Shown one piece after another: positions 31,977-40,129 of a stretch of 64,000 nt of DNA. The stretch spans positions 11,162 through 75,161 of the forward strand of contig CAZGUH010000016.1 in NCBI GenBank assembly GCA_964529005.1, in the 5' to 3' direction. The translations under genes were made by a program, and so were the position numbers. The stretch comes from CAZGUH01 sp964529005. GTDB taxonomy: Bacteria > Actinomycetota > Acidimicrobiia > Acidimicrobiales > Ilumatobacteraceae. The notes beneath the pieces were generated by a model. The model did not search any database, had not been told where the DNA came from, and saw only the letters and a program-made list of their open reading frames with translations. How positions within the stretch are numbered: position 1 is the stretch's first letter; every line of letters starts with the position of its first letter.

Positions 31977-33184
31977 CAGGCGACGATCCCGAAACGTTCC
32001 AGCCCGTAGAGACGGATCGCGTTCCCGCGGGTGACGAGGTACACCTCTTCCTCGGTCAGCTCAGCATCCGCGGCCAGCTGCTCGACGATGCCGCGCGACT
32101 TCGGCCACGTCGAATCGCCGTGGGGATAGTCGGTCTCGAACATGATCTGGCGGATGCCGACGACATCGCGCTGGCGCAGCCCGGCCACGTCGTCGAACAT
32201 GCAGCCGTACACCCGGTCCGGAACGTACGCGCTCGGGGCCTTGGTCAGCCGGGTGTCGAGGTGGCCGTAGCCGGGGCGCTGGCGCCAGATGCCGTCGAGC
32301 CGTTCGAGCAGGAACGGCATCCATCCCACCTGGCCTTCGCTGAGCGCGATCTGGAGCTGCGGGAAGCGCTCGAGCACCCCGCTCGCCAGCCACTCGACGA
32401 GGGCGTGCGCCGCGCCCTCGTAGGTGAGCGACAGGGAGACGGCGCGCGGTGAGCCGGGCGAGACGTCGGCCATCTTCGACGACGACCCGATGTGCAGGTT
32501 GACCACGGTGCCCGACTCGGCGCAGGCAGCGAAGAACGGGTCCCAGTCGTCGGTGTGCAGGCTCGGTAGCCCGAGGAACGACGGGTTCTCCGAGAACGAC
32601 ACCGCGAACGCCCCCTTGGCGTTGCAGCGCCGCACCTCGTCCGCTGCGAGCTGGGCCGACCACAGCGGCACGATGAACATCGGGATCAGCCGCCCGCGGC
32701 CGGGACCCGCGCACCACTCGTCGATCATCCAGTCGTTGTAGGCCTGCACGCACGCCAGGGACAGCTCGCGATCGCCGTGCTCGAGGAACGTCTGGCCGCA
32801 GAAGCGGGGGAACGTGGGAAAGCACAGGGACGCCTCGGTGTGGTTGGCATCCATGTCGACCAAGCGCGCGGACTGCTCGTACGCCCCAGGCCGCATGCGG
32901 TCGTAGTCCATCGGCCGGTACTCCGCCGAGATCTGGTCCTGGTCATGCCCGGACATCGCGAAGCCAGGGAGGATCGCGCTCTGAAGGTCGTCGTAGATCC
33001 AGATGTCCGACCACTCGCCGTCGGCGTCCTCGACCCACGGCACGTACCGTCCCACGCCGAAGCGGCCGCGACGCTTCTCGACGTGCGGCGCCCGGTCACG
33101 CAGCCGCTCGGGCAAGTGACGCTGCCATAGGTCGACCGGTTCGACGACGTGATCGTCGACGGAGATGATGCGTGGGATGTCCAC
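31976..33184 (-). CDS. ACMSD-like amidohydrolase (PF04909 type)
   Basis: The 402-residue paralog of the 18360, 35028, 45210 and 59465 proteins. Metal-site elements are IISVDDHVVEPVDLWQ (residues 6-21), VVNLHIGSS and MFETDYPHGDSTWP. ERFPQLQIALSEGQVGWMPF is the usual sixth-strand region. GTG 33184 is preceded by CCAGGGGGCGCCGAC, giving a plausible ribosome site; the frame continues open upstream without protein-like content. It lies 77 bases after the D-aminoacylase-like gene. Hydrolysis or decarboxylation of an aromatic or unsaturated acid is the family role; the substrate is not deducible. Confidence 0.9.
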   Translation of the reverse strand: MDIPRIISVDDHVVEPVDLWQRHLPERLRDRAPHVEKRRGRFGVGRYVPWVEDADGEWSDIWIYDDLQSAILPGFAMSGHDQDQISAEYRPMDYDRMRPGAYEQSARLVDMDANHTEASLCFPTFPRFCGQTFLEHGDRELSLACVQAYNDWMIDEWCAGPGRGRLIPMFIVPLWSAQLAADEVRRCNAKGAFAVSFSENPSFLGLPSLHTDDWDPFFAACAESGTVVNLHIGSSSKMADVSPGSPRAVSLSLTYEGAAHALVEWLASGVLERFPQLQIALSEGQVGWMPFLLERLDGIWRQRPGYGHLDTRLTKAPSAYVPDRVYGCMFDDVAGLRQRDVVGIRQIMFETDYPHGDSTWPKSRGIVEQLAADAELTEEEVYLVTRGNAIRLYGLERFGIVA

Positions 33185-33261
33185 GTCGGCGCCCCCTGGA
33201 GATGACGATGGGTGATGTCGCACGGCGTTGTGAGCGGCGCTGACGTGTTCAACAGCGCCGG

Positions 33262-35016
33262 TCACTGGCCGAGCGGTGGAGTCGTGACCGGAGTGGTGAC
33301 CGGAGCGATGGCCGGAGTGATCGTGTCGGTCCCCGACCGCAGCACCCGCCCCGGGCGTTGCTCGGTGAAATGACCGCTCGCCGCGATCTCGGCGCCGTTG
33401 ACGATCACGTGGTCGATGCCGATCGGGTCGGCGACGAGCCGGGGCGCGCCGCCGGGGAGGTCGAAGCGCATCTGGTACGGCGTCGACGAGATCGCGTCCA
33501 GGTCGAAGATCACGACGTCGGCCCACGCGCCTTCCACCAGGCGGCCGCGGTCGCGCAGGCCGTACAGCCGCGCGGGGGCGTCGGTGAGGCGGCTGACCAT
33601 CTCCTCCAACGGCATCAGCCCGCGGTCGCGCACGACCTCGCCGAGCAGCCGCGTGGGGTAGTCGTAGGACGCGCTGAAGTCGAGGTGCGCGCCGGCATCC
33701 GATGCCCCGATCAGCGCCCGCGGGTCGCGCATGATCTCGAGCTTCACGGCCCAGTCGGCGTCGCCCGGCTCCGGGCGGTTGAAGCTGAACGTGGTGCGCA
33801 GGTCGTCGGCGCAGACGATGTCGACGAGGGCGTCGAACGGCTCCTTGCCCTCCTCCCGAGCGATGTCGGCGACCAGGCGGCCCTGGTACCGCTTGGTCTC
33901 GGGGGTGAACGTCTCGAGGATCACCCGGTCACCCCAGTCGGAGAGGTGCGACGCGTCGCTCGGCTGCTGGGACAGCTCGAACAGCCGGCGGCGGCCGGCG
34001 GGATCGCGCAGGACCGCGAGACGCTCCTCGTGCGGCGCGGTCATCGGCCCTGCCCATCCGGGCAGCATGTCGAGCGCGTAGCCGGTCTTGAACGTGAAGT
34101 GCGGAAGCGTGCGGATCGGCATGACGAGCCCGACCACCCGACCGCCCATCTCGCGCGCCCGGTCGGCGACGCCGAGGCGCTGGAGGCACATCTCACGGTT
34201 CTCGACCGCGGGGTTGATCACGTTCCAGTTCAGCGTCCGGCGGGCGGCGGCCGACATGCGCGCCATCACGTCCATCGACGCGTCGTCGAACTCACCGCCG
34301 GCGCGGGCGAGGAACTCCAGCGAGGTGCCCTCGAACTCGCCGCACACCGCGGCGAGCTGGACGAGCTCGTCGGCATCGGCGTGACGCGACGGCACGGGCA
34401 CGCCGTCGGCGTCGTTGTGCGTCGCCGCCCACGTCGACGAGAACCCGAGGCCGCCGGCAGCAAGACCGGCGCGCAGCAGCTCCGCCATCGCCGCGATCTC
34501 CTCCGCAGTTGCGGTGCGCTCGCTGGCCGCCTCCCCCATCACGAGCCGCCGCATGGTCGAGTGACCGACCATGAAGCCCATGTTCACCGCAGGCTCGAGC
34601 GCAGCGACGCGGTCGAGGTAGTCGGCCGTGGTGCTCCAGTCCCACGGCACCGCGGTCTCCAGCGAGACGAGCGGCATGCCCTCGACCCGCGCCAGCATCC
34701 GCATCAGGAACGTCGCCTCGCGCTCGACGAGCGGCGCCACCGTGAAGCCGCAGTTGCCCGCGATCACGGTCGTGACGCCGTGCAGCGGCGACGGCGACAG
34801 CGTCGCATCCCAGAAGATCTGCGCGTCCAGGTGCGTGTGCACGTCGATGAACCCGGGCGCGACGATGCGCCCGTCGGCGTCGATCGTGCGGCGGGCGCTG
34901 TCGGCGATCTCGCCGATCGCCACGACGCGGCCGCCCGCGATGCCGACGTCGGCGCGCCGCCGCGCGGCGCCCGTTCCGTCGACCACCAGGCCGCCCGTGA
35001 TCACCAGGTCGAGCAT
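33262..35016 (-). CDS. N-acyl-D-amino-acid deacylase-like amidohydrolase
   Basis: A 584-residue urease-superfamily amidohydrolase. DLVITGGLVVDGTGAARR opens the beta-sandwich, PGFIDVHTHLDAQIFWD (about 54-70) gives the H-x-H metal pair, GNCGFTVAPL follows, and GASDAGAHLDF supplies the C-terminal Asp. The arrangement matches D-aminoacylase/N-acyl-D-glutamate deacylases, which are often confused with dihydropyrimidinase relatives. ATG 35016 is chosen since the conserved MLDLVITGG begins there. The C terminus is a Thr/Pro-rich tail from a degenerate 12-base repeat. Unusually it sits between two ACMSD-like hydrolases, so its natural substrate may not be an acylated amino acid. Confidence 0.9.
   Translation of the reverse strand: MLDLVITGGLVVDGTGAARRRADVGIAGGRVVAIGEIADSARRTIDADGRIVAPGFIDVHTHLDAQIFWDATLSPSPLHGVTTVIAGNCGFTVAPLVEREATFLMRMLARVEGMPLVSLETAVPWDWSTTADYLDRVAALEPAVNMGFMVGHSTMRRLVMGEAASERTATAEEIAAMAELLRAGLAAGGLGFSSTWAATHNDADGVPVPSRHADADELVQLAAVCGEFEGTSLEFLARAGGEFDDASMDVMARMSAAARRTLNWNVINPAVENREMCLQRLGVADRAREMGGRVVGLVMPIRTLPHFTFKTGYALDMLPGWAGPMTAPHEERLAVLRDPAGRRRLFELSQQPSDASHLSDWGDRVILETFTPETKRYQGRLVADIAREEGKEPFDALVDIVCADDLRTTFSFNRPEPGDADWAVKLEIMRDPRALIGASDAGAHLDFSASYDYPTRLLGEVVRDRGLMPLEEMVSRLTDAPARLYGLRDRGRLVEGAWADVVIFDLDAISSTPYQMRFDLPGGAPRLVADPIGIDHVIVNGAEIAASGHFTEQRPGRVLRSGTDTITPAIAPVTTPVTTPPLGQ
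33278..33325. repeat. Degenerate 12-bp tandem repeat, 4 copies, at a gene 3' end
   Basis: Four units close to GGAGTGGTGACC encode the Thr/Pro-rich C-terminal tail of the D-aminoacylase-like protein, just before its stop at 33262. Confidence 0.75.
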
Positions 35017-35027
35017 CGCGATCGCCC

Positions 35028-36245
35028 TCAGTCGAGGTGGTAGACGCGCGCTGCGTTGTCGTGCAGCACCTTGCGGACGACGACGGGATCGAGGTTGGAC
35101 ATGTTCTCGACGACGGTCTCGCGCGGCGAGAGCGCTGGCGAGGCCGGTCCCGGGCAGAGGCCGGTCTCGTGCGGGTAGTCGCTCTCGAACATCACGTTGT
35201 CCTGGTACTTGTCGAGCAGCGGCAAGGCCGCGGTCTCGTGCCACAGCGACACGTAGTACTGGCGATGGAAGTAGTAGCTCGGCAGCTCGCGCTCGGGGTA
35301 GTCCTTGAATGCGCCGCTGGTCTGCCACAGCCAGTCGAGCTCTTCGAGCATGAACGGGAAGTAGCCGAAGCCGCTCTCGACGGCGACGAAGTTCAGCCGC
35401 GGGTAGTCGTGGGCGATCCCCCGCGCCAGGACGTGCGCCGCGGCTTGCGCGGTGCTGCCGAAGAACGAGCCGCCCCAAGCCACGAACGACTGCCGCTCGG
35501 TGCGCACCGCCAGCGCGGTCTTCGTGCGGATGCTCCAGCCGCGCTTGCTCTCGTCGGAGTCACGAGCGCCGAAGCCGATGTGGAAGCACATCGGCAGCTC
35601 GAGGTCCTGCGCCGCCGAGAGGACCGGCTTCCACTGCTCGTGCCAGATGTTGGGCATGCCGACCCGTCCGAGCAGCGCGGCGAACAGCATGCCCTTGTGC
35701 CCGGCGGCCTTCGCCCGGCGCATCTCCGCGATCGTGGCCTCGACGTCCCAGTACGGGACCATCATCACCGGCACGAAGCGGTCCGGCGCGACGCTGGCGA
35801 ACTCGACGAGGTAGTCGTTGTAGACCTGAACGCACTCCAGCGCGAGCTCCGGGCCGAGTTCTTTCAGGAACGCCATCGTGTCGAACGAGATCAGGTTCGG
35901 GTACAGCACCTGCGCCCGGATGTTGTACTCGTCGAGCTTGGCCAGCCGGGCCTTCGGGTCGTAGCACGCAGGGTCGGCCATCTCCAGCGTGTCGGGGTGC
36001 GACGGCACGTGCTCGTGCCATCCGGCGCTGCAGTACTCACCCACCGCCGACAGCCACGTGCCACCGACGCGCCAGCGGTGCTCGTCGGCATCCTCGTCGA
36101 ACTCGACGCGCGGCAGGCGATCGTCGCCACGATGCTTGGGCATGCGGGCCGTCCACAGATCGACCGGCTCGGCGATGTGACTGTCGACATCGACGATGGG
36201 CGTGGACTGCGCGACCGAGCGGGCGCTCTCTTCGGTCATCGTCAT
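35028..36245 (-). CDS. ACMSD-like amidohydrolase (PF04909 type)
   Basis: A 405-residue TIM-barrel hydrolase with IVDVDSHIAEPVDLW near the N terminus, MCFHIGFGARDS in the barrel and FESDYPHETG near the end, the same ligand pattern as the other four paralogs here. I start at ATG 36245, preceded by AAGGCGAAG, leaving a short leader before the DVDSH motif. ATG 36284, five bases after the likely transcript start, would add 13 residues and cannot be excluded. First gene of the operon running to the thioesterase at 31008. Confidence 0.88.
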   Translation of the reverse strand: MTMTEESARSVAQSTPIVDVDSHIAEPVDLWTARMPKHRGDDRLPRVEFDEDADEHRWRVGGTWLSAVGEYCSAGWHEHVPSHPDTLEMADPACYDPKARLAKLDEYNIRAQVLYPNLISFDTMAFLKELGPELALECVQVYNDYLVEFASVAPDRFVPVMMVPYWDVEATIAEMRRAKAAGHKGMLFAALLGRVGMPNIWHEQWKPVLSAAQDLELPMCFHIGFGARDSDESKRGWSIRTKTALAVRTERQSFVAWGGSFFGSTAQAAAHVLARGIAHDYPRLNFVAVESGFGYFPFMLEELDWLWQTSGAFKDYPERELPSYYFHRQYYVSLWHETAALPLLDKYQDNVMFESDYPHETGLCPGPASPALSPRETVVENMSNLDPVVVRKVLHDNAARVYHLD

Positions 36246-36284
36246 CGGCTTCGCCTTTCGCGTGATCGGCTGCCCGGCAGCCAT

Positions 36285-36301
36285 TGTGGCCAAATGATAT
36301 A
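36285..36301 (-). promoter_or_regulatory. Probable -10 region of the hydrolase operon
   Basis: Minus-strand TATATC (36301-36296) lies in an AT-rich run that includes AAAAAG. It stands 11 bases before ATG 36284 and 50 bases before ATG 36245. No clear -35 box. Confidence 0.4.
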
Positions 36302-36342
36302 GCTTTTTATGCGATTCGAGAAGAACGCCGCGACCTGGGGAG

Positions 36343-36381
36343 CGACGTCATCGCACGACGTCATCCCACGACGTCATCGCA
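36343..36381. repeat. 13-bp tandem repeat, 3 copies, spanning a stop codon
   Basis: Three units of CGACGTCATCGCA (middle unit with one change). The stop codon of the ANL-like companion gene (36374-36376) lies in the third unit; the other two are beyond the gene. Confidence 0.9.
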
Positions 36382-37060
36382 CGACGGGGTCGAGGACAAC
36401 ACGGCCGTCGTGCAGTCGTCCCCGCCGGCCGGTCGCCGCGTCCAACAGCCGCAGGCCGCGCTCGCCCACGGTGGTCACCGTCAGCAGGCCGCCGCTCTCG
36501 CCGATGCGCCATTCACGCTCGTCGAACAGCGCCCCCGTTCGCTCGGGCGGCTCGACGACCACGGCCGGCCCGACGAGATCGAACAGGGCCGGCTCGCGGC
36601 CGACGGCGTGGAGCCCGGCGTGCGCATCCGCACGGGCGAGCAGGTGTGGCACCGCGCCGATCTCGCCGAGGACGCCGGACGGCAGCTCGGCGAGACCTTC
36701 GATCGTCGCGCCCGTCAGCCCGATGATCATCTTCGCCTTCAGGTTGCGGGCGAGCGCGCCGACGCGGCGGGCGTCGAACTTCGTCGACCACGCCATCGCC
36801 GTCGTCGCGCCATGCCGAGAAATCGCCACCATCGCCGGGTGCGACCACGCCGCCTCTGCGGGGCCGACGACGGTCACCACGACGTCGCCGTGGCCGAGCC
36901 CGTACGGCGCCAGCGCGTCGGCCATCCATGCGGCATCGCGCTCGATCTCGCCGTGGGTGACCGGCATGTCGACGACGCCGTCGGCGAGGACGCACTCGCC
37001 GATGCCCCACAGCGGCGGGCGCGGCACGTCGAACGGATCGAGCGACGGGATCGCGCGCAT
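36374..37060 (-). CDS. ANL-like companion of PaaK-type CoA ligase (no P-loop)
   Basis: A 228-residue protein clearly homologous to the 61837 protein: both share PR-x-PLWG, IERD-x-AW, a G-[HD]-D segment, FDARR and a conserved VP-x-LLAR region. The N-terminal part resembles the first subdomain of adenylate-forming enzymes (HGEIERDAAWMADALAPYG, then GDVVVTVVG and a GATTAM strand). The Thr/Ser-rich ATP loop and the C-terminal Lys are missing. It begins one base inside the stop of a PaaK-like ligase (TGATG), so it is probably made together with it. I infer a non-catalytic partner subunit or a remnant duplicate; no published family name comes to mind. Confidence 0.8.
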   Translation of the reverse strand: MRAIPSLDPFDVPRPPLWGIGECVLADGVVDMPVTHGEIERDAAWMADALAPYGLGHGDVVVTVVGPAEAAWSHPAMVAISRHGATTAMAWSTKFDARRVGALARNLKAKMIIGLTGATIEGLAELPSGVLGEIGAVPHLLARADAHAGLHAVGREPALFDLVGPAVVVEPPERTGALFDEREWRIGESGGLLTVTTVGERGLRLLDAATGRRGRLHDGRVVLDPVVR

Positions 37061-38358
37061 CACGACTTCACCACCCGGACGACCTTGTTCGCTTGGCCGA
37101 GCAGCCTGCTCTCGGGCATCAGCTCGAGCCTCGGCTCGATCCCGATGTGGGCCTCGATCGCCGCCACCACCTCGTCGTGCAGCGCGTCGACCCGGTTCGC
37201 CGGCACGAGGCTCTCGCGGTACCCGACCCGCACCGTCAGGTCGTCGACCTCGCGTGCTGGACGCACGACCTGGAACACGCCGTCCTCGGTCGCCGGGATG
37301 TGCTCCAGCGCGCCCCACACGTCCATCGGCACGACGGTGCGGCCCTGCACGACCATCTCGTCCCCCTTGCGGCCCACGGTCCACTGCCGCACGTGGCTGC
37401 GACCGCACGAGCACGGCTCGCGGGTCAGGCGGATCAGGTCCTCGCTGCGATAGCGGACGAGCGGCGCGAAGCGGTTCTCCAACGCTGTCACCACGAGCTC
37501 CCCGACGCCGTCGGCGGGAGCGGCCTGCGCGCCGTCGGGATCAAGGTGCTCGACGAAGATCTGGTCCTCCCAGATGTGGCAGCCGTCGCGGGCCTCGCAC
37601 TCCAACGACAGGCCGCAGTCGCCGGCGCCGGTGCCGATGAACACCTTCAGGCCCCATTCGTCGGTCATCCGCTGCTTGATCTTGCGGCCGAGGGGCGCGC
37701 CGCCGTACTTCACCGCCTTCACGCAGGCCAGCTCCTCGCGCAGGTCGTAGCGCTCGGCCAGCCGGCTGAACGGGATCACGTCGGCGGCGCCGAGCCAGAT
37801 CAGCGCCGGCTGGTAGCGGCGCACGCGCTCGATCAGCTGGTCCCAGTCCATCCCGAACGGATCGAACAGGATCGGGATCGCGCCGCACAGCTGGAGCCCC
37901 TCGTAGTACGCCAGCGTGCGGAAGTTCCAGATGCCGAAGCCGTAGTCGCCGGGGCGCACGCCCATCCCCCACCAGAACCGCGCCCCGCCCACCGAGTACG
38001 GCGCCCACTGTTCCCACTGCTCGGGGATCAACATCGGATCGCCCGTCGTCCCCGACGTCGTGCCGATCGCCGTGAGATCGCGCGGATCGACGCAGACGAC
38101 GCCGCCGTAGGGGTCACCGGTGCGCGCGGCGAACGCCCGCACCTCGTCCTTGCTGGTGAACGGCGCCCGCTCGCGGAAGTCGTCGACGGTGCGGATGTCC
38201 TTCGGCGTCACACCCGCCACGTCCCAGACGTGGCGCACGAGCGCCGAATGCTCGTAGACGTAGGGAACGAGATCGAGCAGGCGATCGGTCTGGAGGCGCT
38301 CGAGATCGGAACGAGACAAGGCCTCGAACTCGGGTTGGAAGAATCTCCGGTCCGTCAC
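37060..38358 (-). CDS. PaaK-like CoA ligase (phenylacetate-CoA ligase family)
   Basis: A 432-residue adenylate-forming enzyme of the compact PaaK branch. The ATP loop is TTSGTTGDPML (about 100-110). DFRERAPFTSKDEVRAF is the usual N-terminal segment, GELVVTALENRFAPLVRYRSEDL matches the RY-x-x-x-D core, and CSCGRSH is the Cys-containing turn found in PaaK-type ligases. It activates an aromatic or other carboxylic acid as its CoA thioester with ATP. GTG 38358 has AAGGGGG five bases upstream. It is a close paralog of the 62704 ligase. The acid is not identified; a true phenylacetate pathway (paaABC) is absent. Confidence 0.9.
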   Translation of the reverse strand: MTDRRFFQPEFEALSRSDLERLQTDRLLDLVPYVYEHSALVRHVWDVAGVTPKDIRTVDDFRERAPFTSKDEVRAFAARTGDPYGGVVCVDPRDLTAIGTTSGTTGDPMLIPEQWEQWAPYSVGGARFWWGMGVRPGDYGFGIWNFRTLAYYEGLQLCGAIPILFDPFGMDWDQLIERVRRYQPALIWLGAADVIPFSRLAERYDLREELACVKAVKYGGAPLGRKIKQRMTDEWGLKVFIGTGAGDCGLSLECEARDGCHIWEDQIFVEHLDPDGAQAAPADGVGELVVTALENRFAPLVRYRSEDLIRLTREPCSCGRSHVRQWTVGRKGDEMVVQGRTVVPMDVWGALEHIPATEDGVFQVVRPAREVDDLTVRVGYRESLVPANRVDALHDEVVAAIEAHIGIEPRLELMPESRLLGQANKVVRVVKS

Positions 38359-38474
38359 CCAGCCCCCTTCACCGCTCTGATCCCACTGACCTGGACTTCA
38401 CTCGTGCGACGGGTCTGCGACGATTGTTCGTGGCCGACGGCTGCGGGAACGATTCCCCGCGACGTCGCTCCGCT

Positions 38475-38504
38475 TCGACAGCACCGTGCGTATCGACGTA
38501 TAAT
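38475..38504 (+). promoter_or_regulatory. Promoter of the acyl-CoA synthetase operon
   Basis: TCGACA (38475-38480), an 18-base spacer and a perfect TATAAT (38499-38504) form the strongest-looking promoter in the window, about 68 bases before ATG 38572. The -10 box is framed by ACGTA and TACGT half-sites (38496-38518), a possible operator. Confidence 0.65.
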
Positions 38505-38571
38505 CTAACCAATTACGTGAAGCTGTTCAAACAGGCGCCGCGCCGTGCGGTGTGCGCCACAGGGGAAGACG

Positions 38572-40122
38572 ATGATCAACGCGATGCATCCCGCGACCTT
38601 GTCGAGCGTGTTGGAAGGCAACGCCCGAAAGTATGCCGACAAGCTCGCCGTGGTGAGCGGCGGCGCACGGCTGACCTACCGCGACCTCGCCGCGCGCGTC
38701 GACAAGCTCGCCGATGCGCTCGCCGCGCGGGGGTTCGGCCACGGCGACCGGATCCTGTGGATGGGGCAGAACTCGCACCGCGCCCTGGAGCTGATCTTCG
38801 CCGCCGGTCACCTCGGCGGCATGGTGTGCCCGATCAACTGGCGCCAGTCGGCCACCGAGCAGGCCGCCGTGCTGCGGTACATCGACCCCAAGGTGGTCGT
38901 CTGGCAGGAGGACGTGATCGGCGACGTGGTCGCCTCCGCTCGCGCCGAAGCGGGTGTCGACCCGCTCTGGCTTCAGCACGACGGGATCGGCGACGGCAGC
39001 TACGAAGCCTTCCTCGACAGCGGCGCGCCGGCCCGCCGTGCGCGCGAGGTCGACGAGGACGATCCCGTGCTGATCATCTGCACGTCGGCGTTCGACGGCG
39101 AACCGAACGGAGCGATGCTGACGCACCGCAACATCCTCGTCCAGGCCTGGCTGATGGCTTACCTCCAAGAGATCGGCCCCTCGACCGTCTGGCTCGCGGC
39201 AGGTCCGATGTTCCACATTGGCTGCTGGCTGAGCACCTGGCCGACGTTCGTGTTCGGCGGCACGATCGTGTTCACCCCGGCGACCGATGCCCAGGACGTG
39301 TGCGAAGCGATCCACAACGAGCGCTGCACCGACGGGTACGTGCTGCCGCCGATGCTGCCGAAAATGCTGGAGCTGATCAAGGAGAAGGGATACGACGTGT
39401 CCTGCCTGCGCAGCTCCATCGACCACCCCGAGTGGAACGCGCTCACGCGCCCCGACGAGTCGCACTGGGGCGGGAAGCTGTCGTTCTTCGGCCAGACCGA
39501 GACCGGCGGCATCGTCACCCACGCGGCGTTCGGCGGCGGCCGCAAGGGCCTGGGCACGGCGGGCGTGCCGACTCCGTTCGCGCAGGTGCGCATCTTCGAC
39601 GACGACGGCAACGAGATGCCCGACGGCGAGGTCGGCGAGATCGTGGTGCGCGGTCCGATGGTCGGCGCCGGGTTCTGGAACCGCCCGGAGCTGAACGCGC
39701 ACCGCACCCGCGGCGGGTGGTGGCACACCTACGACCTCGGCAAGGTCGAGCCCGACGGCTCCGTGCTGTTCATCGGGCCCAAGGCCCGGTTGCTGAAGTC
39801 GGGCAACGAGAACATCTACCCCGCCGAGGTCGAGAAGTGCCTCGAGTCGCACGAGGCGGTGAAGGAAGCGGCGATCATCGGCGTCCCGCACGAGAAGTGG
39901 ACGCAGACCGTCAAGGCGGTGCTCGTGCTGCACGACGGCGCCACGCTCAGCGAGGACGAGGCCATCGCCTGGTGCCGCCAACACCTCGCCAGCTACAAGA
40001 AACCGCACAGCGTCGCGTTCGTCGACGCGCTGCCGCGCACGAACGGCGCCAAGGACTACGCGGCGCTCGACGAGCGCTTCGGCGGCGGGGGCTACCCGGG
40101 CGGCGCGACGCGGGTCCGCTGA
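38572..40122 (+). CDS. Acyl-CoA synthetase (ANL family) with altered ATP loop
   Basis: A 516-residue AMP-binding enzyme in which almost all core motifs are present: GQTETGG, IYPAEVEKCLESH, and VPHEKWTQTVKAVLVL of the C-terminal domain. The exception is the P-loop. At residues 171-180 it reads TSAFDGEPNG where the family has TSGTTGxPKG, so the Lys is Asn and the second Gly/Thr pair is lost. RTNGAKDYAALDE may keep the A10 Lys. It would ligate CoA to a carboxylic acid, but adenylation efficiency is uncertain. I start at ATG 38572 (GGGGAAG upstream) rather than GTG 38545. First gene of an operon with the CrtC-like protein and a kinase. Confidence 0.9.
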   Translation: MINAMHPATLSSVLEGNARKYADKLAVVSGGARLTYRDLAARVDKLADALAARGFGHGDRILWMGQNSHRALELIFAAGHLGGMVCPINWRQSATEQAAVLRYIDPKVVVWQEDVIGDVVASARAEAGVDPLWLQHDGIGDGSYEAFLDSGAPARRAREVDEDDPVLIICTSAFDGEPNGAMLTHRNILVQAWLMAYLQEIGPSTVWLAAGPMFHIGCWLSTWPTFVFGGTIVFTPATDAQDVCEAIHNERCTDGYVLPPMLPKMLELIKEKGYDVSCLRSSIDHPEWNALTRPDESHWGGKLSFFGQTETGGIVTHAAFGGGRKGLGTAGVPTPFAQVRIFDDDGNEMPDGEVGEIVVRGPMVGAGFWNRPELNAHRTRGGWWHTYDLGKVEPDGSVLFIGPKARLLKSGNENIYPAEVEKCLESHEAVKEAAIIGVPHEKWTQTVKAVLVLHDGATLSEDEAIAWCRQHLASYKKPHSVAFVDALPRTNGAKDYAALDERFGGGGYPGGATRVR

Positions 40123-40129
40123 GCCGGCG

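Noticed and set aside
37060..38358. Gene symbol paaK
   Set aside because: The enzyme is in the PaaK family, but the rest of the phenylacetate pathway is not in the window and a diverged paralog exists at 62704.
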